From positions 95,693 through 159,692 of the forward strand of contig NZ_FSRQ01000006.1 in NCBI RefSeq assembly GCF_900143185.1: a DNA stretch of 64,000 bases, read 5' to 3'. A program made the translations under genes and the position numbers. This document shows positions 16,341-24,973 of the stretch, piece by piece. Position 1 is the first letter of the stretch; each line of letters opens with the position of its first letter. This DNA comes from Chryseobacterium scophthalmum (GTDB lineage Bacteria; Bacteroidota; Bacteroidia; Flavobacteriales; Weeksellaceae). Below the pieces are notes generated by a model. That model saw only the letters and a program-made list of their open reading frames with translations. It had not been told where the DNA came from and ran no database searches.

Positions 16341-18215
16341 TTAATCATACCAGCCTTTCACAATTTTTATACCTTTAATTTTCTTTTTTATTAACGTCTT
16401 AAAATCTTTGTTTTTGTACAAAGGACAGTTTTCTAAAGAGATTTTTTCCAGATTTTTCATATCCAGAATATCGTCAGGTAATATTTCTATATCAGAACAT
16501 TCAAAGCCGATATGTTTAAGATTTTGAAGTTTTGAAATACCTGTAGGAATACTTTGAAATTTTGCATTAGATAAACGAATGTTTTGCAAATTGTGACAAT
16601 CGTACAAAACCGGATTTAGTTTTTCTAAACTACAAGCAAACATTCTGAAATAAGTCAGACTTGTCAGATTGGAAAAAGAATCGGGGAGTTTGGTCATTTT
16701 TGCATAGTCTAAACTTAAAGTGTTAAGACTATTATTTGGTAAAATCGGCTCTGAAATATCCGAAAAATCTATGTGTTCAAAATCCAGTTCGGTTGCCTGA
16801 TCAAAATGATTAAGCACTTTTCCAAGTGATAGTTTGGTTTCTTCATCTTTTCGGGTGTTGTCGCGGAGCCTTAATTTTTTAATGCTTTTTGGCAAATGAA
16901 AAATGGCGTCTGTTATTTTTTGATTGGCACGAATGCGTAATTCCCGAAGGTTGATGAGTTGAGTAAGTGGTGCAGCAATGATGAAAGGAGTGTTATAATC
17001 TTCCAATTCAATCTTTTCCAGATTCGTTAAACCTGCAATCGCATCAAAAATATCAAAAGTGCCGTATTTTATTTTAAAAGATCTAAGATTTTTTAATTGC
17101 TTGAATGAATTGGGTAATGCTTTAATCTGCAAATGCTCCATTTCCAAATGCTCCAAATTTCCCAACCCTTCCATATTATCTGGCAGAGAATTGATACCTG
17201 AACCCTTTATTGTAAGTTCTTTTAAGTTTTTCAATCTAAAAATACTTGATGGAATAATAGCAACGTCATATCCAATATCTAAAGCCAGGGTTTCTAAGGT
17301 TTGTAATGCATCAAAATTATCAGACAGTTCTTTTAAGTTCCAACAGCGAATTTTCAAATGTTTTACTGCATTTGCACGAAACAGATTTTCAGGCAGGTAA
17401 TTCAGATTATATTCACTGATATCGATTTTTTCTTTGTTTAAAAACTCATCTTCATCTACATTATCTTCCAGTTCAATAGCTTTTCTTGCATTGGTATAAA
17501 TTTCTGCATTTGGAAAAGTTTTGATTAAACGGCGCATGATTGCTGTATCTTTATCTAGATCAGATTCAGCAGTGTTTATTTCTTTGAGGTTTTTGAGATT
17601 GAAAAATCCTTCTGAAAGCGTTTTAATATCAGTATAAACAAAATCGACGTTTTCCAGATTCGTCAATTCTGAAATATCCGGTATTGTTTTTAAACCATAA
17701 TTTTGTTTGAGATTAAGAACACGCAATTTTTTTAATTTCAATATAAAATCAGGAAGTTCTCTCAATTTATTGCAGCTTACATTCAAAACTTCTAAGTTTT
17801 CCATTTCGCCAATTTCTACTGGTAACGTTTCCCATTGTTGATGTTTCAAATGCAGTTCTGTAACATTTTTTAAATTGGGAATACCACTTAAAGAATTTGG
17901 AATTTGGTGCGAATAATGTGAATCGCGCCACGCATCTACCCGAAGTTTTGCATTCAGATCCAAGATATTTGTAAAGAAAACGGCATCGGCAGGAAATGCC
18001 TCGATCACTGCGGCTTTCTTTTCGTTGTTTAATTTCCCCCATTTTTTCGGCAAATGTGCCAAAGATTTGAGTGTTTTCCCACCAATTGCCTGTAAAAGCG
18101 ATTCATAACGAGTAATAATGTTATTTTCTAAAGCTTTATCAGTTTTTAACTCGGCTAAAGCGGTTGTAATATGAGCTGAATCCCAAGTTTCTATGAGACT
18201 GATGATGTTTTTCAT
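16341..18215 (-). CDS. Leucine-rich repeat protein
   Basis: 624 residues with no signal peptide or membrane segment, so probably cytoplasmic. After an N-terminal helical region of about 115 residues the protein is built of LRR units of about 23 residues with LxxLxLxxNxL-like spacing (for example LEVLNVSCNKLRELPDFI near 145 and LRVLNLKQNYGLKTIPDI near 168). There are about 15-18 units in two blocks, separated near 250-275 by an acidic linker (DNVDEDEFLNKE). LRR proteins bind other proteins; no effector or enzymatic domain is visible. The gene stands alone. Confidence 0.85.
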   Translation of the reverse strand: MKNIISLIETWDSAHITTALAELKTDKALENNIITRYESLLQAIGGKTLKSLAHLPKKWGKLNNEKKAAVIEAFPADAVFFTNILDLNAKLRVDAWRDSHYSHQIPNSLSGIPNLKNVTELHLKHQQWETLPVEIGEMENLEVLNVSCNKLRELPDFILKLKKLRVLNLKQNYGLKTIPDISELTNLENVDFVYTDIKTLSEGFFNLKNLKEINTAESDLDKDTAIMRRLIKTFPNAEIYTNARKAIELEDNVDEDEFLNKEKIDISEYNLNYLPENLFRANAVKHLKIRCWNLKELSDNFDALQTLETLALDIGYDVAIIPSSIFRLKNLKELTIKGSGINSLPDNMEGLGNLEHLEMEHLQIKALPNSFKQLKNLRSFKIKYGTFDIFDAIAGLTNLEKIELEDYNTPFIIAAPLTQLINLRELRIRANQKITDAIFHLPKSIKKLRLRDNTRKDEETKLSLGKVLNHFDQATELDFEHIDFSDISEPILPNNSLNTLSLDYAKMTKLPDSFSNLTSLTYFRMFACSLEKLNPVLYDCHNLQNIRLSNAKFQSIPTGISKLQNLKHIGFECSDIEILPDDILDMKNLEKISLENCPLYKNKDFKTLIKKKIKGIKIVKGWYD

Positions 18216-18326
18216 TAGTTTTATATAAAATAGTCTAAAAATAAATGGAGAAATTATAGGAGAATAATGGTAATGTTTTCTTTTATTCTTACGCTGTTTG
18301 TCAAAATTTTAATTAGTTATGTTTTT

Positions 18327-18551
18327 TTAAGGTGTATTTTCAATAATCTCGCCTAATTTTTGAGCGAAAAAATCGTGATCTTTCATATTAACCATTCTCC
18401 ATTTTTCTCCATCATATTTTGAAATTAAAATAGAATTTTCTTCGTCAAATTTCAAAGAGTAATAAATAAATCCTTCTATTTTATCGACATTTCCGGTAAC
18501 TTCAACTTCATATTCTGTATTGTTGAAATTTAAATTGATAATCTCTTTCAT
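18327..18551 (-). CDS. Small protein of unknown function
   Basis: 74 residues, acidic, no signal peptide. The reading looks like a compact beta-alpha domain: three or four strands (IINLNFNNTEYEVEVTG, FIYYSLKFDEENSILIS, KWRMVNM) and a C-terminal helix (DHDFFAQKLGEIIEN). No family was recognised. It runs in the same direction as the protein at 18613-19173, 61 nt away, and may be translated from the same message. Confidence 0.6.
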   Translation of the reverse strand: MKEIINLNFNNTEYEVEVTGNVDKIEGFIYYSLKFDEENSILISKYDGEKWRMVNMKDHDFFAQKLGEIIENTP

Positions 18552-18612
18552 TGGGTTTGATAATTTTATTCAACAAAACTCAAAACCTTATTAATAATAA
18601 TTTCATCCTCTT

Positions 18613-19173
18613 TTAAGATTTGTTGAATGAATAATAGGAAACATACGTCCAATATACAGACAATGTATTGATGTCATCTTTTATCGCTTGCAACCAGTAT
18701 ATATCATTAAAGTCAAATACATTTTCCGGTTTTTTCTCCAGAATTTCATCAATGTCTTTAGAGATTGAAATGATTTCATCGTAAAGTGCTTCATTTTGCT
18801 CTTCAAGAGGGTAGATATCTCCAACCAAGTCATCAATTTCTCCTCCTTCTAAAAACAATAAATCCAGTTCTCTTTCCGGATGCTTTTCGATGAAATCGTC
18901 TGTTTCATTTTTAAATTCGGCAATTTTTTGTTTATCAACAGACTCCTGAGTTTCTAGGTAATCTAAAAAATTGTAAAATTTCTTCAGTCCATTTTTAAAA
19001 TCTCCTGTTATGACAATGGGGAGTTCAAAGTTCCATATTTTAGAGGTAGACATTTGTGTTTCAGAACCCAAAATGATTTTATAGAATAAAGGAATTTCAT
19101 TGGGACATTCCGATACATCACGGAATTTGGTTAATTCTTTATTAGCACTGTATAAATATGCTCTGTTTGCCAT
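18613..19173 (-). CDS. Unknown soluble protein, MANRxYLYS family
   Basis: 186 residues, strongly acidic. It opens with MANRAYLYSANKELTKFRDV, an opening shared by a family of uncharacterised cytoplasmic proteins in many bacteria. Proteins of this look often occur near contact-toxin immunity genes, but no toxin is present here, so no role is claimed. The central part is a helical stretch rich in Glu/Asp. A well-spaced promoter precedes it at 19207-19237, and the 74-residue protein follows. Confidence 0.7.
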   Translation of the reverse strand: MANRAYLYSANKELTKFRDVSECPNEIPLFYKIILGSETQMSTSKIWNFELPIVITGDFKNGLKKFYNFLDYLETQESVDKQKIAEFKNETDDFIEKHPERELDLLFLEGGEIDDLVGDIYPLEEQNEALYDEIISISKDIDEILEKKPENVFDFNDIYWLQAIKDDINTLSVYWTYVSYYSFNKS

Positions 19174-19206
19174 TGGTTATTAGTTTTATTAGTTTTTGTA
19201 GAATTT

Positions 19207-19237
19207 CAAATCTACGTATTGTGAAAATATTTTACAA
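19207..19237 (-). promoter_or_regulatory. Promoter, TTG-N20-TAGATTTG
   Basis: Minus strand: TTG at 19237-19235, exactly 20 nt, then TAGATTTG at 19214-19207. The predicted transcript starts near 19200, about 27 nt before the ATG at 19173. Confidence 0.65.
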
Positions 19238-19347
19238 CTAAAGTTGTGTATATTAGCTGAGAATTCACAGATTTATCTAAGATTATTTTACCACTACAAT
19301 ACTTGAGACTTAAGAGAGTTTAAAAAATCAATTAAAAACTGATACTT

Positions 19348-19773
19348 TTAATTAATTATTTCCGCATCCGGATTTTCCCGAAGTTTTGCAATTCTTTCTC
19401 TCCAGTTTTGAAGTTCTTCATCGGTCAGTTTAATCCATTCGGTGACTTCGCCAACAATCTTTAAAGGTTCTGTACTTCGATAAGATCGGGTAGGGTTTCC
19501 CGGAAATTTTTTATCGGTTACATTGGGATCATTTTCAAAGATTCCTGTTGGTTCTACGATATAAATCCTTTCATTACCATCACCTTTTGCGAGCGCAGCA
19601 GCTAATCCGGCGCCGTTTTGTAATGCCGTAAAATAGATGTGATTCATAATAATCTCGGGATAATAATTCGACTCGAATCCGGCATTAAGCAGATCGCCAA
19701 TTTGTAGATCAGCTTTTGTACCGTGGTAGAACGGACCTTTATCCAAAATTTGTTCATCTTTTTTGTTTTCCAT
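19348..19773 (-). CDS. arr: NAD(+)--rifampin ADP-ribosyltransferase
   Basis: 141 residues, the usual size. It shows the family's signature in order: FYHGTKADL near 15-23, YFTALQNGAGLAAALAKGDG near 47-66, RIYIVEPTG near 69-77 and DPNVTDKKFPGNPTRSYRS near 82-100, then GEVTEW. Arr transfers ADP-ribose from NAD to the C23 hydroxyl of rifamycins, blocking RNA polymerase binding. It acts in the cytoplasm. No integron or insertion sequence lies nearby, which argues for a resident chromosomal gene. Whether it confers resistance in this strain depends on expression, which is not readable here. Confidence 0.92.
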   Translation of the reverse strand: MENKKDEQILDKGPFYHGTKADLQIGDLLNAGFESNYYPEIIMNHIYFTALQNGAGLAAALAKGDGNERIYIVEPTGIFENDPNVTDKKFPGNPTRSYRSTEPLKIVGEVTEWIKLTDEELQNWRERIAKLRENPDAEIIN

Positions 19774-19879
19774 TACGAAAGGATTTTTGAGGTTTGCAGA
19801 ACCTGTAAACTTAGGAATTTGTTTTGAAATAGAAAACTACTTTGAAAATTGAGTGGAAGCAGGGATGTTAAAACTAATC

Positions 19880-20857
19880 TTACGGTTTATGATGATCCAT
19901 CCAGTTTTTTATTCTTCCAACAAACATTTTAAGATAATTTTCTGTGAAAAATATGTTAGACCAATCAAATCTTTGTGCCTGAACACCAAGATAAAACATA
20001 AATATTGAGGCTCCGGCTTCAGGGATTAATTTAATTTCTTGATCAGATAAATTTCTTGTTTTTTGATAGCCGTCTAGAAAGCTTTGAACTTTAAGTTCAT
20101 ATTCTTTTTTGTCTGATTCAATAAAAAATAGCTGTTTACAAAAATAAGCTACATCTAAAATAAGAGCCCCATTTCCACAATTATCAAAATCGAAGATGGT
20201 GATCTCATTTTCATTATTTACACTTAGGTTATCATACCAAATATCAAGATGAACGATGCCTTGCTGATCTTCTGACCAATCGACTTCTTTGAAACTGTTT
20301 GATATTTGATTTCCGATTTTCTTGAGATATTGCATCTCTTCCAAATCTTCAGAAAAAAAAGAGGTCATCTGATGATAAGCCTGATGTAAAAGAACATCAG
20401 AATTATAATGTACTCTATTGATTTTTTTGCCCTCTGTAATAGTGTGAATTTTTGCCATTAAAGAACCAACCGCAAAACAGGATCCAGTGTTCATGAATCG
20501 CATTTTTTTGCCTTCTGCAAAAGTAAAAAGTACAGTATAGCGTAAGCCTTCCGGAGCATTGATTTCCTGGATAAAGTTGCCTTCTTCATCCGAAATTGGA
20601 TATGATACCGCAAGGTCATTATCTTTTAGTAAAAGTAAAAGTTCTAATTCTTCCTGAATTTCAGATTTCGTTCTCCAATGAAGACAGTAAACGCGGGCAA
20701 CAAATTTAGTTTCATTATCAGAAATAAAATAAGTATGATTAACGCCTGTTCTGAACAATTTACAATCAACATTTTCTCCTAAACTGTATCTTGATTTTAT
20801 AAATTCAGCTAATGCTGTTGCTGATAATATGGAAGCTATTGCTGGAAAAGTAGACAT
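19880..20857 (-). CDS. APH-fold phosphotransferase
   Basis: 325 residues. The kinase core is of the aminoglycoside phosphotransferase/homoserine kinase II type: NHTYFIS near 40 (nucleotide loop), KFVARVY near 51, the catalytic loop GIVHLDIWYDNL at 200-211 (H203, D205, N210) and the metal site IFDFDNCG at 221-228. Substrates in this superfamily include aminoglycosides, homoserine, choline and other alcohols; this protein cannot be assigned to one. It lies 106 nt from arr in the same direction. Confidence 0.85.
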   Translation of the reverse strand: MSTFPAIASILSATALAEFIKSRYSLGENVDCKLFRTGVNHTYFISDNETKFVARVYCLHWRTKSEIQEELELLLLLKDNDLAVSYPISDEEGNFIQEINAPEGLRYTVLFTFAEGKKMRFMNTGSCFAVGSLMAKIHTITEGKKINRVHYNSDVLLHQAYHQMTSFFSEDLEEMQYLKKIGNQISNSFKEVDWSEDQQGIVHLDIWYDNLSVNNENEITIFDFDNCGNGALILDVAYFCKQLFFIESDKKEYELKVQSFLDGYQKTRNLSDQEIKLIPEAGASIFMFYLGVQAQRFDWSNIFFTENYLKMFVGRIKNWMDHHKP

Positions 20858-20979
20858 TTTTTATTTGTATTTTAAGATTGTCAAAAATCTCACTATTCGT
20901 TTATTTTTTTACTTCAAAACAGTTCTGTTTTGAAGTAAGTTTCGAAAGATGTTAATTGGTTACAAGCCAGAGCCTGGGA

Positions 20980-21129
20980 AGAATATTGTTTTGCAATGAA
21001 AGAATATTCCTCTAAGTTGCTATAATATAAAATTGTATTGTGCCAATATAAAACAATGTTGCAAGAATACTACTTTAGGTCACAAGAATATTGTTTTATA
21101 ACGGAATAATATTACTCTACGTTGCTATA
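20980..21129. repeat. Two 45-bp direct repeats with inverted pieces between
   Basis: Copies at 20980-21024 and 21085-21129 share the frame AGAATATTGTTTT...CTCTA.GTTGCTATA, with about 7 differences. The spacer holds AATATAAAACAATGTTGC, which is inverted relative to GAATATTGTTTTAT, so the block can fold. The 20858-21366 gap has no gene. Confidence 0.65.
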
Positions 21130-21330
21130 AAGCCTGTTTGAACTAATTTTAGATTTAACCGCAAAAGTAACAAAAGACAATCTCAAAGCTATTATTAGAT
21201 AATCAAAGTTCTCAAAAGAATAAAAAATCAAAGATTTTTAAAGGTTTTTGTGTTCTTTTTTCTTTGTACTCATTAACTTTAAATAGAAATATCTAAATCT
21301 TTTGTCTCTTTTGTGGTTAAATAAAAAGTT
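21127..21330. repeat. MITE-like element, copy 1
   Basis: The core at 21153-21322 (about 170 bp) is bounded by 24-nt terminal inverted repeats: ATTTAACCGCAAAAGTAACA... at the left and ...TCTCTTTTGTGGTTAAAT at the right. About 200 nt, including flanks, closely match copy 2 at 22053-22256; a central run of about 80 nt is identical. No coding capacity is seen. The similarity beyond the inverted repeats suggests duplication of a segment or very recent insertion. Confidence 0.8.
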
Positions 21331-21366
21331 ATCACAAGTTTATAATAGGAAATTATTTTTATCAAG

Positions 21367-21957
21367 TTAAATTTCTTTATTAATGAGAAAACCTCTGGAT
21401 TGTAAATACTCATCAATTTCTATTTCAAATGGAAGTTCAAAACCATTATCTAAATCAAATATTCCGGCTGAATTGTCTGATGATTCTAAGAATCCAATCA
21501 TTTTTGAACGGGTATTTTCTTTAGCGTTTTTCCAGCAGTTTTTAATGAAATCAATTTCCAATCCGTTTTGATTTTCCCAATAATTGGCAAAATCCAAATG
21601 ATTTTCATCATTGAGATAGGCTGAATAATCGATGTTATTTTCATTCAAAACCGTTTTACACAATTCCTGAACGTCAAAATAGGAGTAGTCTTCCAAAGCA
21701 TGATCTTTCAAATGCAATTCTGCAATCTGAGTGGTTTTATCCGGAGCGTAATATTCATAATTGGGCAAAGCAAATAAAAATGCCAAAGGATTGGCAGCGT
21801 AATAATACACACTGATCACTTCTATCTTTCTATCATCTTCTCTGAATTGATATTGCGAACTCAAAACATTCATTAAAAAATCTATTACTACCTTTTCTCT
21901 CGGTAGCAGGAAAGTAGTAATGAAGGCTTCATCAATTTTCGTTTCTATATAACCCAT
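21367..21957 (-). CDS. Unknown soluble protein between two repeat copies
   Basis: 196 residues, acidic, without signal peptide or membrane segment. The N-terminal half is strand-rich (VISVYYYAANPLAFLFALPN near 48-67). The middle has many Asp/Asn residues (NNIDYSAYLNDENHLDFANY), and the end shows FELPFEIEIDEYLQSRGF. No family was recognised. The gene lies exactly between two near-identical ~200-bp repeats (21127-21330 and 22053-22256), a setting that allows deletion or duplication by recombination. A hairpin at 21983-22013 precedes its start. Confidence 0.65.
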   Translation of the reverse strand: MGYIETKIDEAFITTFLLPREKVVIDFLMNVLSSQYQFREDDRKIEVISVYYYAANPLAFLFALPNYEYYAPDKTTQIAELHLKDHALEDYSYFDVQELCKTVLNENNIDYSAYLNDENHLDFANYWENQNGLEIDFIKNCWKNAKENTRSKMIGFLESSDNSAGIFDLDNGFELPFEIEIDEYLQSRGFLINKEI

Positions 21958-21982
21958 AATTTATTGTTGACTGTAAAATTAA

Positions 21983-22013
21983 TAAAAAACCGTTCTGGAA
22001 ATTAGAAGGGTTT
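21983..22013 (-). terminator. Weak terminator hairpin
   Basis: AAACC-C-TTCT / AGAA-C-GGTTT with one mismatch and a short loop precedes a U run on the minus strand. It would stop readthrough from the kelch gene before the gene at 21367-21957. Confidence 0.45.
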
Positions 22014-22052
22014 ATAATATTTTGGATAGCGTAGATCTATAATTTCTACTTT

Positions 22053-22256
22053 ATAAGGCTGTTTAAACTAATTTGAAATTTAACCACAAAAGGAACAAAA
22101 GACAATCTCAAAGCTATTATTAGATAATCAAAGTTCTCAAAAGAATAAAAAATCAAAGATTTTTAAAGGTTTTTGTATGCTTTTTTCTTTGTACTCATTA
22201 ACTTTAAATAGAAAATATCTAGATCTTTTGCCTCTTTTGTGGTTAAATAAAAAGTT
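22053..22256. repeat. MITE-like element, copy 2
   Basis: The core at 22078-22248 has terminal inverted repeats beginning ATTTAACCACAAAAGGAACA and ending TGCCTCTTTTGTGGTTAAAT, 24 nt with about 3 mismatches. It is in the same orientation as copy 1. A more diverged relative is at 41564-41748. Confidence 0.8.
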
Positions 22257-22265
22257 TTATATTAA

Positions 22266-22295
22266 AAGTAACGGATTGCAAATCTGCGACAGCGG
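22266..22295. repeat. Short direct repeat flanking the kelch gene, left copy
   Basis: Core CGGATTGCAAATCTGCGACA. The partner CGGATTATAAATCTGCGATA lies at 23301-23329, on the other side of the kelch gene. About five of the 28 bases differ. Confidence 0.55.
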
Positions 22296-22311
22296 ATACA
22301 TTTTTATTCGT

Positions 22312-23238
22312 TTATTTAGCGGAAAGTGCTTCTTCGCTAATATCCGCAACCTGAATGCTTTTAATCGCTGATTTGGTTGAGGATGTTGTACTTCCACCCA
22401 TGATGTATAATTTATTGTTATATATTTCCGCAGCAGCATGTCTTCTGGGAATCATATTGGATGATAACTTATGTAATTTATTGGTTTCTGTATCAAAATA
22501 GGCCAGAAAATTTTGATTGTTATAACCGCCTGCAATAAAGATCTTATTACCGGACACCGCTAATGAATGACCGGATATTGCAGCAGGCATCGTATGTTGT
22601 TCAGTCCAAAGATTTTTGTTGAGATCGTACACGTTCACCAGACGGGATGAAGTACCGTTAAAACCACCAATGACATAAAGCTTATCATTCACAATTTTGC
22701 CCCTTGCTTCTCTGGCTGTTGGCATATTCGGCAACGGATGCCATGTGTCTGAAGCGATGTCGTAATATTGGAATCTATCAGAAAATACTGTGGTGGCGGC
22801 ATTGTTTAGCCCACTTCCTCCGAACGTATATATTTTTCCGTTATGGATGGCAGAACCTGCATTTCCTGTGTAGGCATGATTAACAGCTCCCTTCGTTTTC
22901 TTATGAGTTTCAAGGTCTATAATTTCAAGATTGCTGTTTCCCCAACCGTTAAAAATATAAATTTTGTTACCGTAAGTCTCCGAATTGGCGAATCTTTTAG
23001 GAACCAAAGTAGAATTGATTACACTCCAACGGTTATTTTTAATACTGTATTTCTCAATAATAGTGGCATTACCATCCGTATCTTTATACCCATTGCTCAC
23101 ATAAATGTTATCATCAACAATGGTACTGCTTATCGCTCCTCTTCTCATCGACATATCCGAAAGATGTTTAAAATTTAGGGTTTGTGCATTCGCAAAGAAT
23201 AAGCCGAAAATTGAAAATAGTAATAATTTTGTTTTCAA
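22312..23238 (-). CDS. Secreted kelch-repeat protein
   Basis: 308 residues with a signal peptide (MKTKLLLFSIFGLFFANAQ). Six kelch motifs of 45-50 residues follow, with the Gly-Gly doublet in FGGSG, VIGGFNG, IAGGYNN and IMGGS and the usual Tyr/Trp positions. The chain probably forms one six-bladed beta-propeller in the periplasm or outside. No sorting domain is seen after the last blade, only a short Ala/Ser tail. Kelch propellers bind partners or sugars, and some bacterial members are sialic acid mutarotases (NanM), but nothing here supports that function specifically. Confidence 0.85.
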   Translation of the reverse strand: MKTKLLLFSIFGLFFANAQTLNFKHLSDMSMRRGAISSTIVDDNIYVSNGYKDTDGNATIIEKYSIKNNRWSVINSTLVPKRFANSETYGNKIYIFNGWGNSNLEIIDLETHKKTKGAVNHAYTGNAGSAIHNGKIYTFGGSGLNNAATTVFSDRFQYYDIASDTWHPLPNMPTAREARGKIVNDKLYVIGGFNGTSSRLVNVYDLNKNLWTEQHTMPAAISGHSLAVSGNKIFIAGGYNNQNFLAYFDTETNKLHKLSSNMIPRRHAAAEIYNNKLYIMGGSTTSSTKSAIKSIQVADISEEALSAK

Positions 23239-23300
23239 TGACGTCGAGGTTTGGTTTAATTGATTTTCTGTGTAGAAAAATATGATTTAAATATAGGGAA

Positions 23301-23329
23301 AAGTCACGGATTATAAATCTGCGATATCG
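23301..23329. repeat. Short direct repeat flanking the kelch gene, right copy
   Basis: Partner of the sequence at 22266-22295, in the same orientation. Together they bracket the kelch gene, as would a target-site or repeat pair left by an insertion. Confidence 0.55.
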
Positions 23330-23350
23330 AAGACATTAAAATAATATAAT

Positions 23351-23806
23351 CTATTCAATAACACCATTTCCTGAGATAATTCCTTCTTCCATCGTATCTA
23401 CAATTTCGGATACTGAGATTGAAAATACTCCGGCAATTCCTTGATCAAATTCTTTTTTCCAGTACTCGTAGCCGTCAATGTTTTTTTGAAGTTTAACTTT
23501 TTCGTTTACTAATTCAGTAACACTTTGATCTAATGCCTCCTCAGTAATTGGAATGTGTGTGAATTCCTTTGCAAAACCTTTCTCTACATTAGGGTTTCCC
23601 ACCTTCAATCCACTAATTGAGATATGAATAACCTTTCCATGTTTTGGATATTCTTCTATTTTTAATATTTTCAAAGTAGAGTTTTCTTCTCCTTTGCGAG
23701 TTTTATAATTCCACTCTTGACCGACTTTGTATTTCATGGTTTTTGGGTTTTTGCAATTGGTTAGGAAGAGAGATAAAATTAAGGTTGAAAGAATTTGTTT
23801 GGTCAT
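23351..23806 (-). CDS. Lipoprotein of unknown function
   Basis: 151 residues with a lipoprotein signal (MTKQILSTLILSLFLTNC, Cys at 18). The start of the mature part reads YKVGQEWNYKTRKGEENSTL, an opening seen in small periplasmic proteins; the strands that follow suggest a beta-sandwich. The C-terminus is acidic (VDTMEEGIISGNGVIE). No family was recognised. It is separated from the CPBP gene by about 100 nt and runs in the same direction. Confidence 0.65.
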   Translation of the reverse strand: MTKQILSTLILSLFLTNCKNPKTMKYKVGQEWNYKTRKGEENSTLKILKIEEYPKHGKVIHISISGLKVGNPNVEKGFAKEFTHIPITEEALDQSVTELVNEKVKLQKNIDGYEYWKKEFDQGIAGVFSISVSEIVDTMEEGIISGNGVIE

Positions 23807-23907
23807 AAGATGAAATTTGTTTTTAACACTGCCTTAAAGTCAGGAGACTTAGAGGAGCGGGGAAATATTTATCAACTTTTAAAAAACTCATTTTTTAAAT
23901 TCATAAC

Positions 23908-24756
23908 TTAATTTTTTTTTCTTTTGATTATTTTACCTTCTTTATTAGAACGATGATATAAAAAAACACCTATTGAAAACAAAATAAATACAGTTATAAT
24001 AGAATCTTCAATTCCAATTCCTCCGCCTGTAAACAAAACTGGACCTTCAAATTTGGAATGAATAATTTTGCCCATATCATCTAGTCCTGTAAGGTTTGAA
24101 CCATAAAAAGGTTGTGCAAAATTCCAACCTAAATGAAAGAAAAAAGGCAGCCATACTCTTTTAGTATATACAAAAAGCATTGACATTGTAAATCCCCAAC
24201 ACAGTGATACAAAAAAGCTAAACAAAGTTGTGTTCGGATTAAAAATATGGTAAGTTTCAATTACCATTATTATTAGAATTGCAATGTTAGTTCCTAACCA
24301 GTTTTCTAATTCGCGTAATATTAAAGCTCTTGTAAAAAGATCTTCAATTAGAGCTGCAACAACCAGTGTCATGAATAATTCAAGGGAATAATCATCTGTA
24401 AGTATGTTAATAATATGATAATATCCCAACAGATATAATATAAAAATAGATAATGAAATTGCAGAAAATCCAATTACAAATCCACCAAACATTTCTTTAG
24501 GTAAGTATTTTATTGAAAGTTCTTTAATTTCTCGTTTTTCATACCAGCGAAATAAAAAATAGTAACTTGAAAGTAACACCAAAAAAGAAACCAGATGGAT
24601 TAAAGGGTCGGCAATGTTTTTGTCTTCGATTATACTATAAAATAGTGGTTTCGATACAAAATTTTGTATTCCTACAAAAAGAGAAAAGCAAACAGTTATT
24701 CCCAAAATTATTTTTGTAATTGGGAAATACAAAATTTTTTTGATTGATTGATTCAT
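23908..24756 (-). CDS. CPBP family intramembrane protease
   Basis: 282 residues with about seven membrane segments. The CPBP/ABI signature appears as ALIEDLFTRALILRE at 135-149, with E138 and R143. A following block has FHLGWNF near 207-213 (His and Asn of the third motif). The second residue of the usual Glu-Glu pair is Asp here (E138-D139). Family members cut proteins in the membrane or assist bacteriocin immunity; the substrate is unknown. The closing segment is very basic (KEGKIIKRKKN). Confidence 0.85.
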   Translation of the reverse strand: MNQSIKKILYFPITKIILGITVCFSLFVGIQNFVSKPLFYSIIEDKNIADPLIHLVSFLVLLSSYYFLFRWYEKREIKELSIKYLPKEMFGGFVIGFSAISLSIFILYLLGYYHIINILTDDYSLELFMTLVVAALIEDLFTRALILRELENWLGTNIAILIIMVIETYHIFNPNTTLFSFFVSLCWGFTMSMLFVYTKRVWLPFFFHLGWNFAQPFYGSNLTGLDDMGKIIHSKFEGPVLFTGGGIGIEDSIITVFILFSIGVFLYHRSNKEGKIIKRKKN

Positions 24757-24973
24757 GATTGATTTGACGAAAAGAATGGGAAATTGTTACAAGAAAAATA
24801 GATTTAAATTTTCTGTTTTTTTTTAAGCTGATCGCTAACTTGTATATATGCGAAACAAACTATCACATATCCATCCAAAATTAAGTAGGTGGGCGAAAGT
24901 TTGTTTTGTTTGATGTATTTCAAAGATATTAAATTAAATCATCAAAAATATTTTTTGCTGTACATTCTAATTT

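Noticed and set aside
18613..19173. MANRxYLYS protein as an immunity protein of a toxin system
   Set aside because: No polymorphic toxin or secretion gene is near; the link is only by family resemblance.
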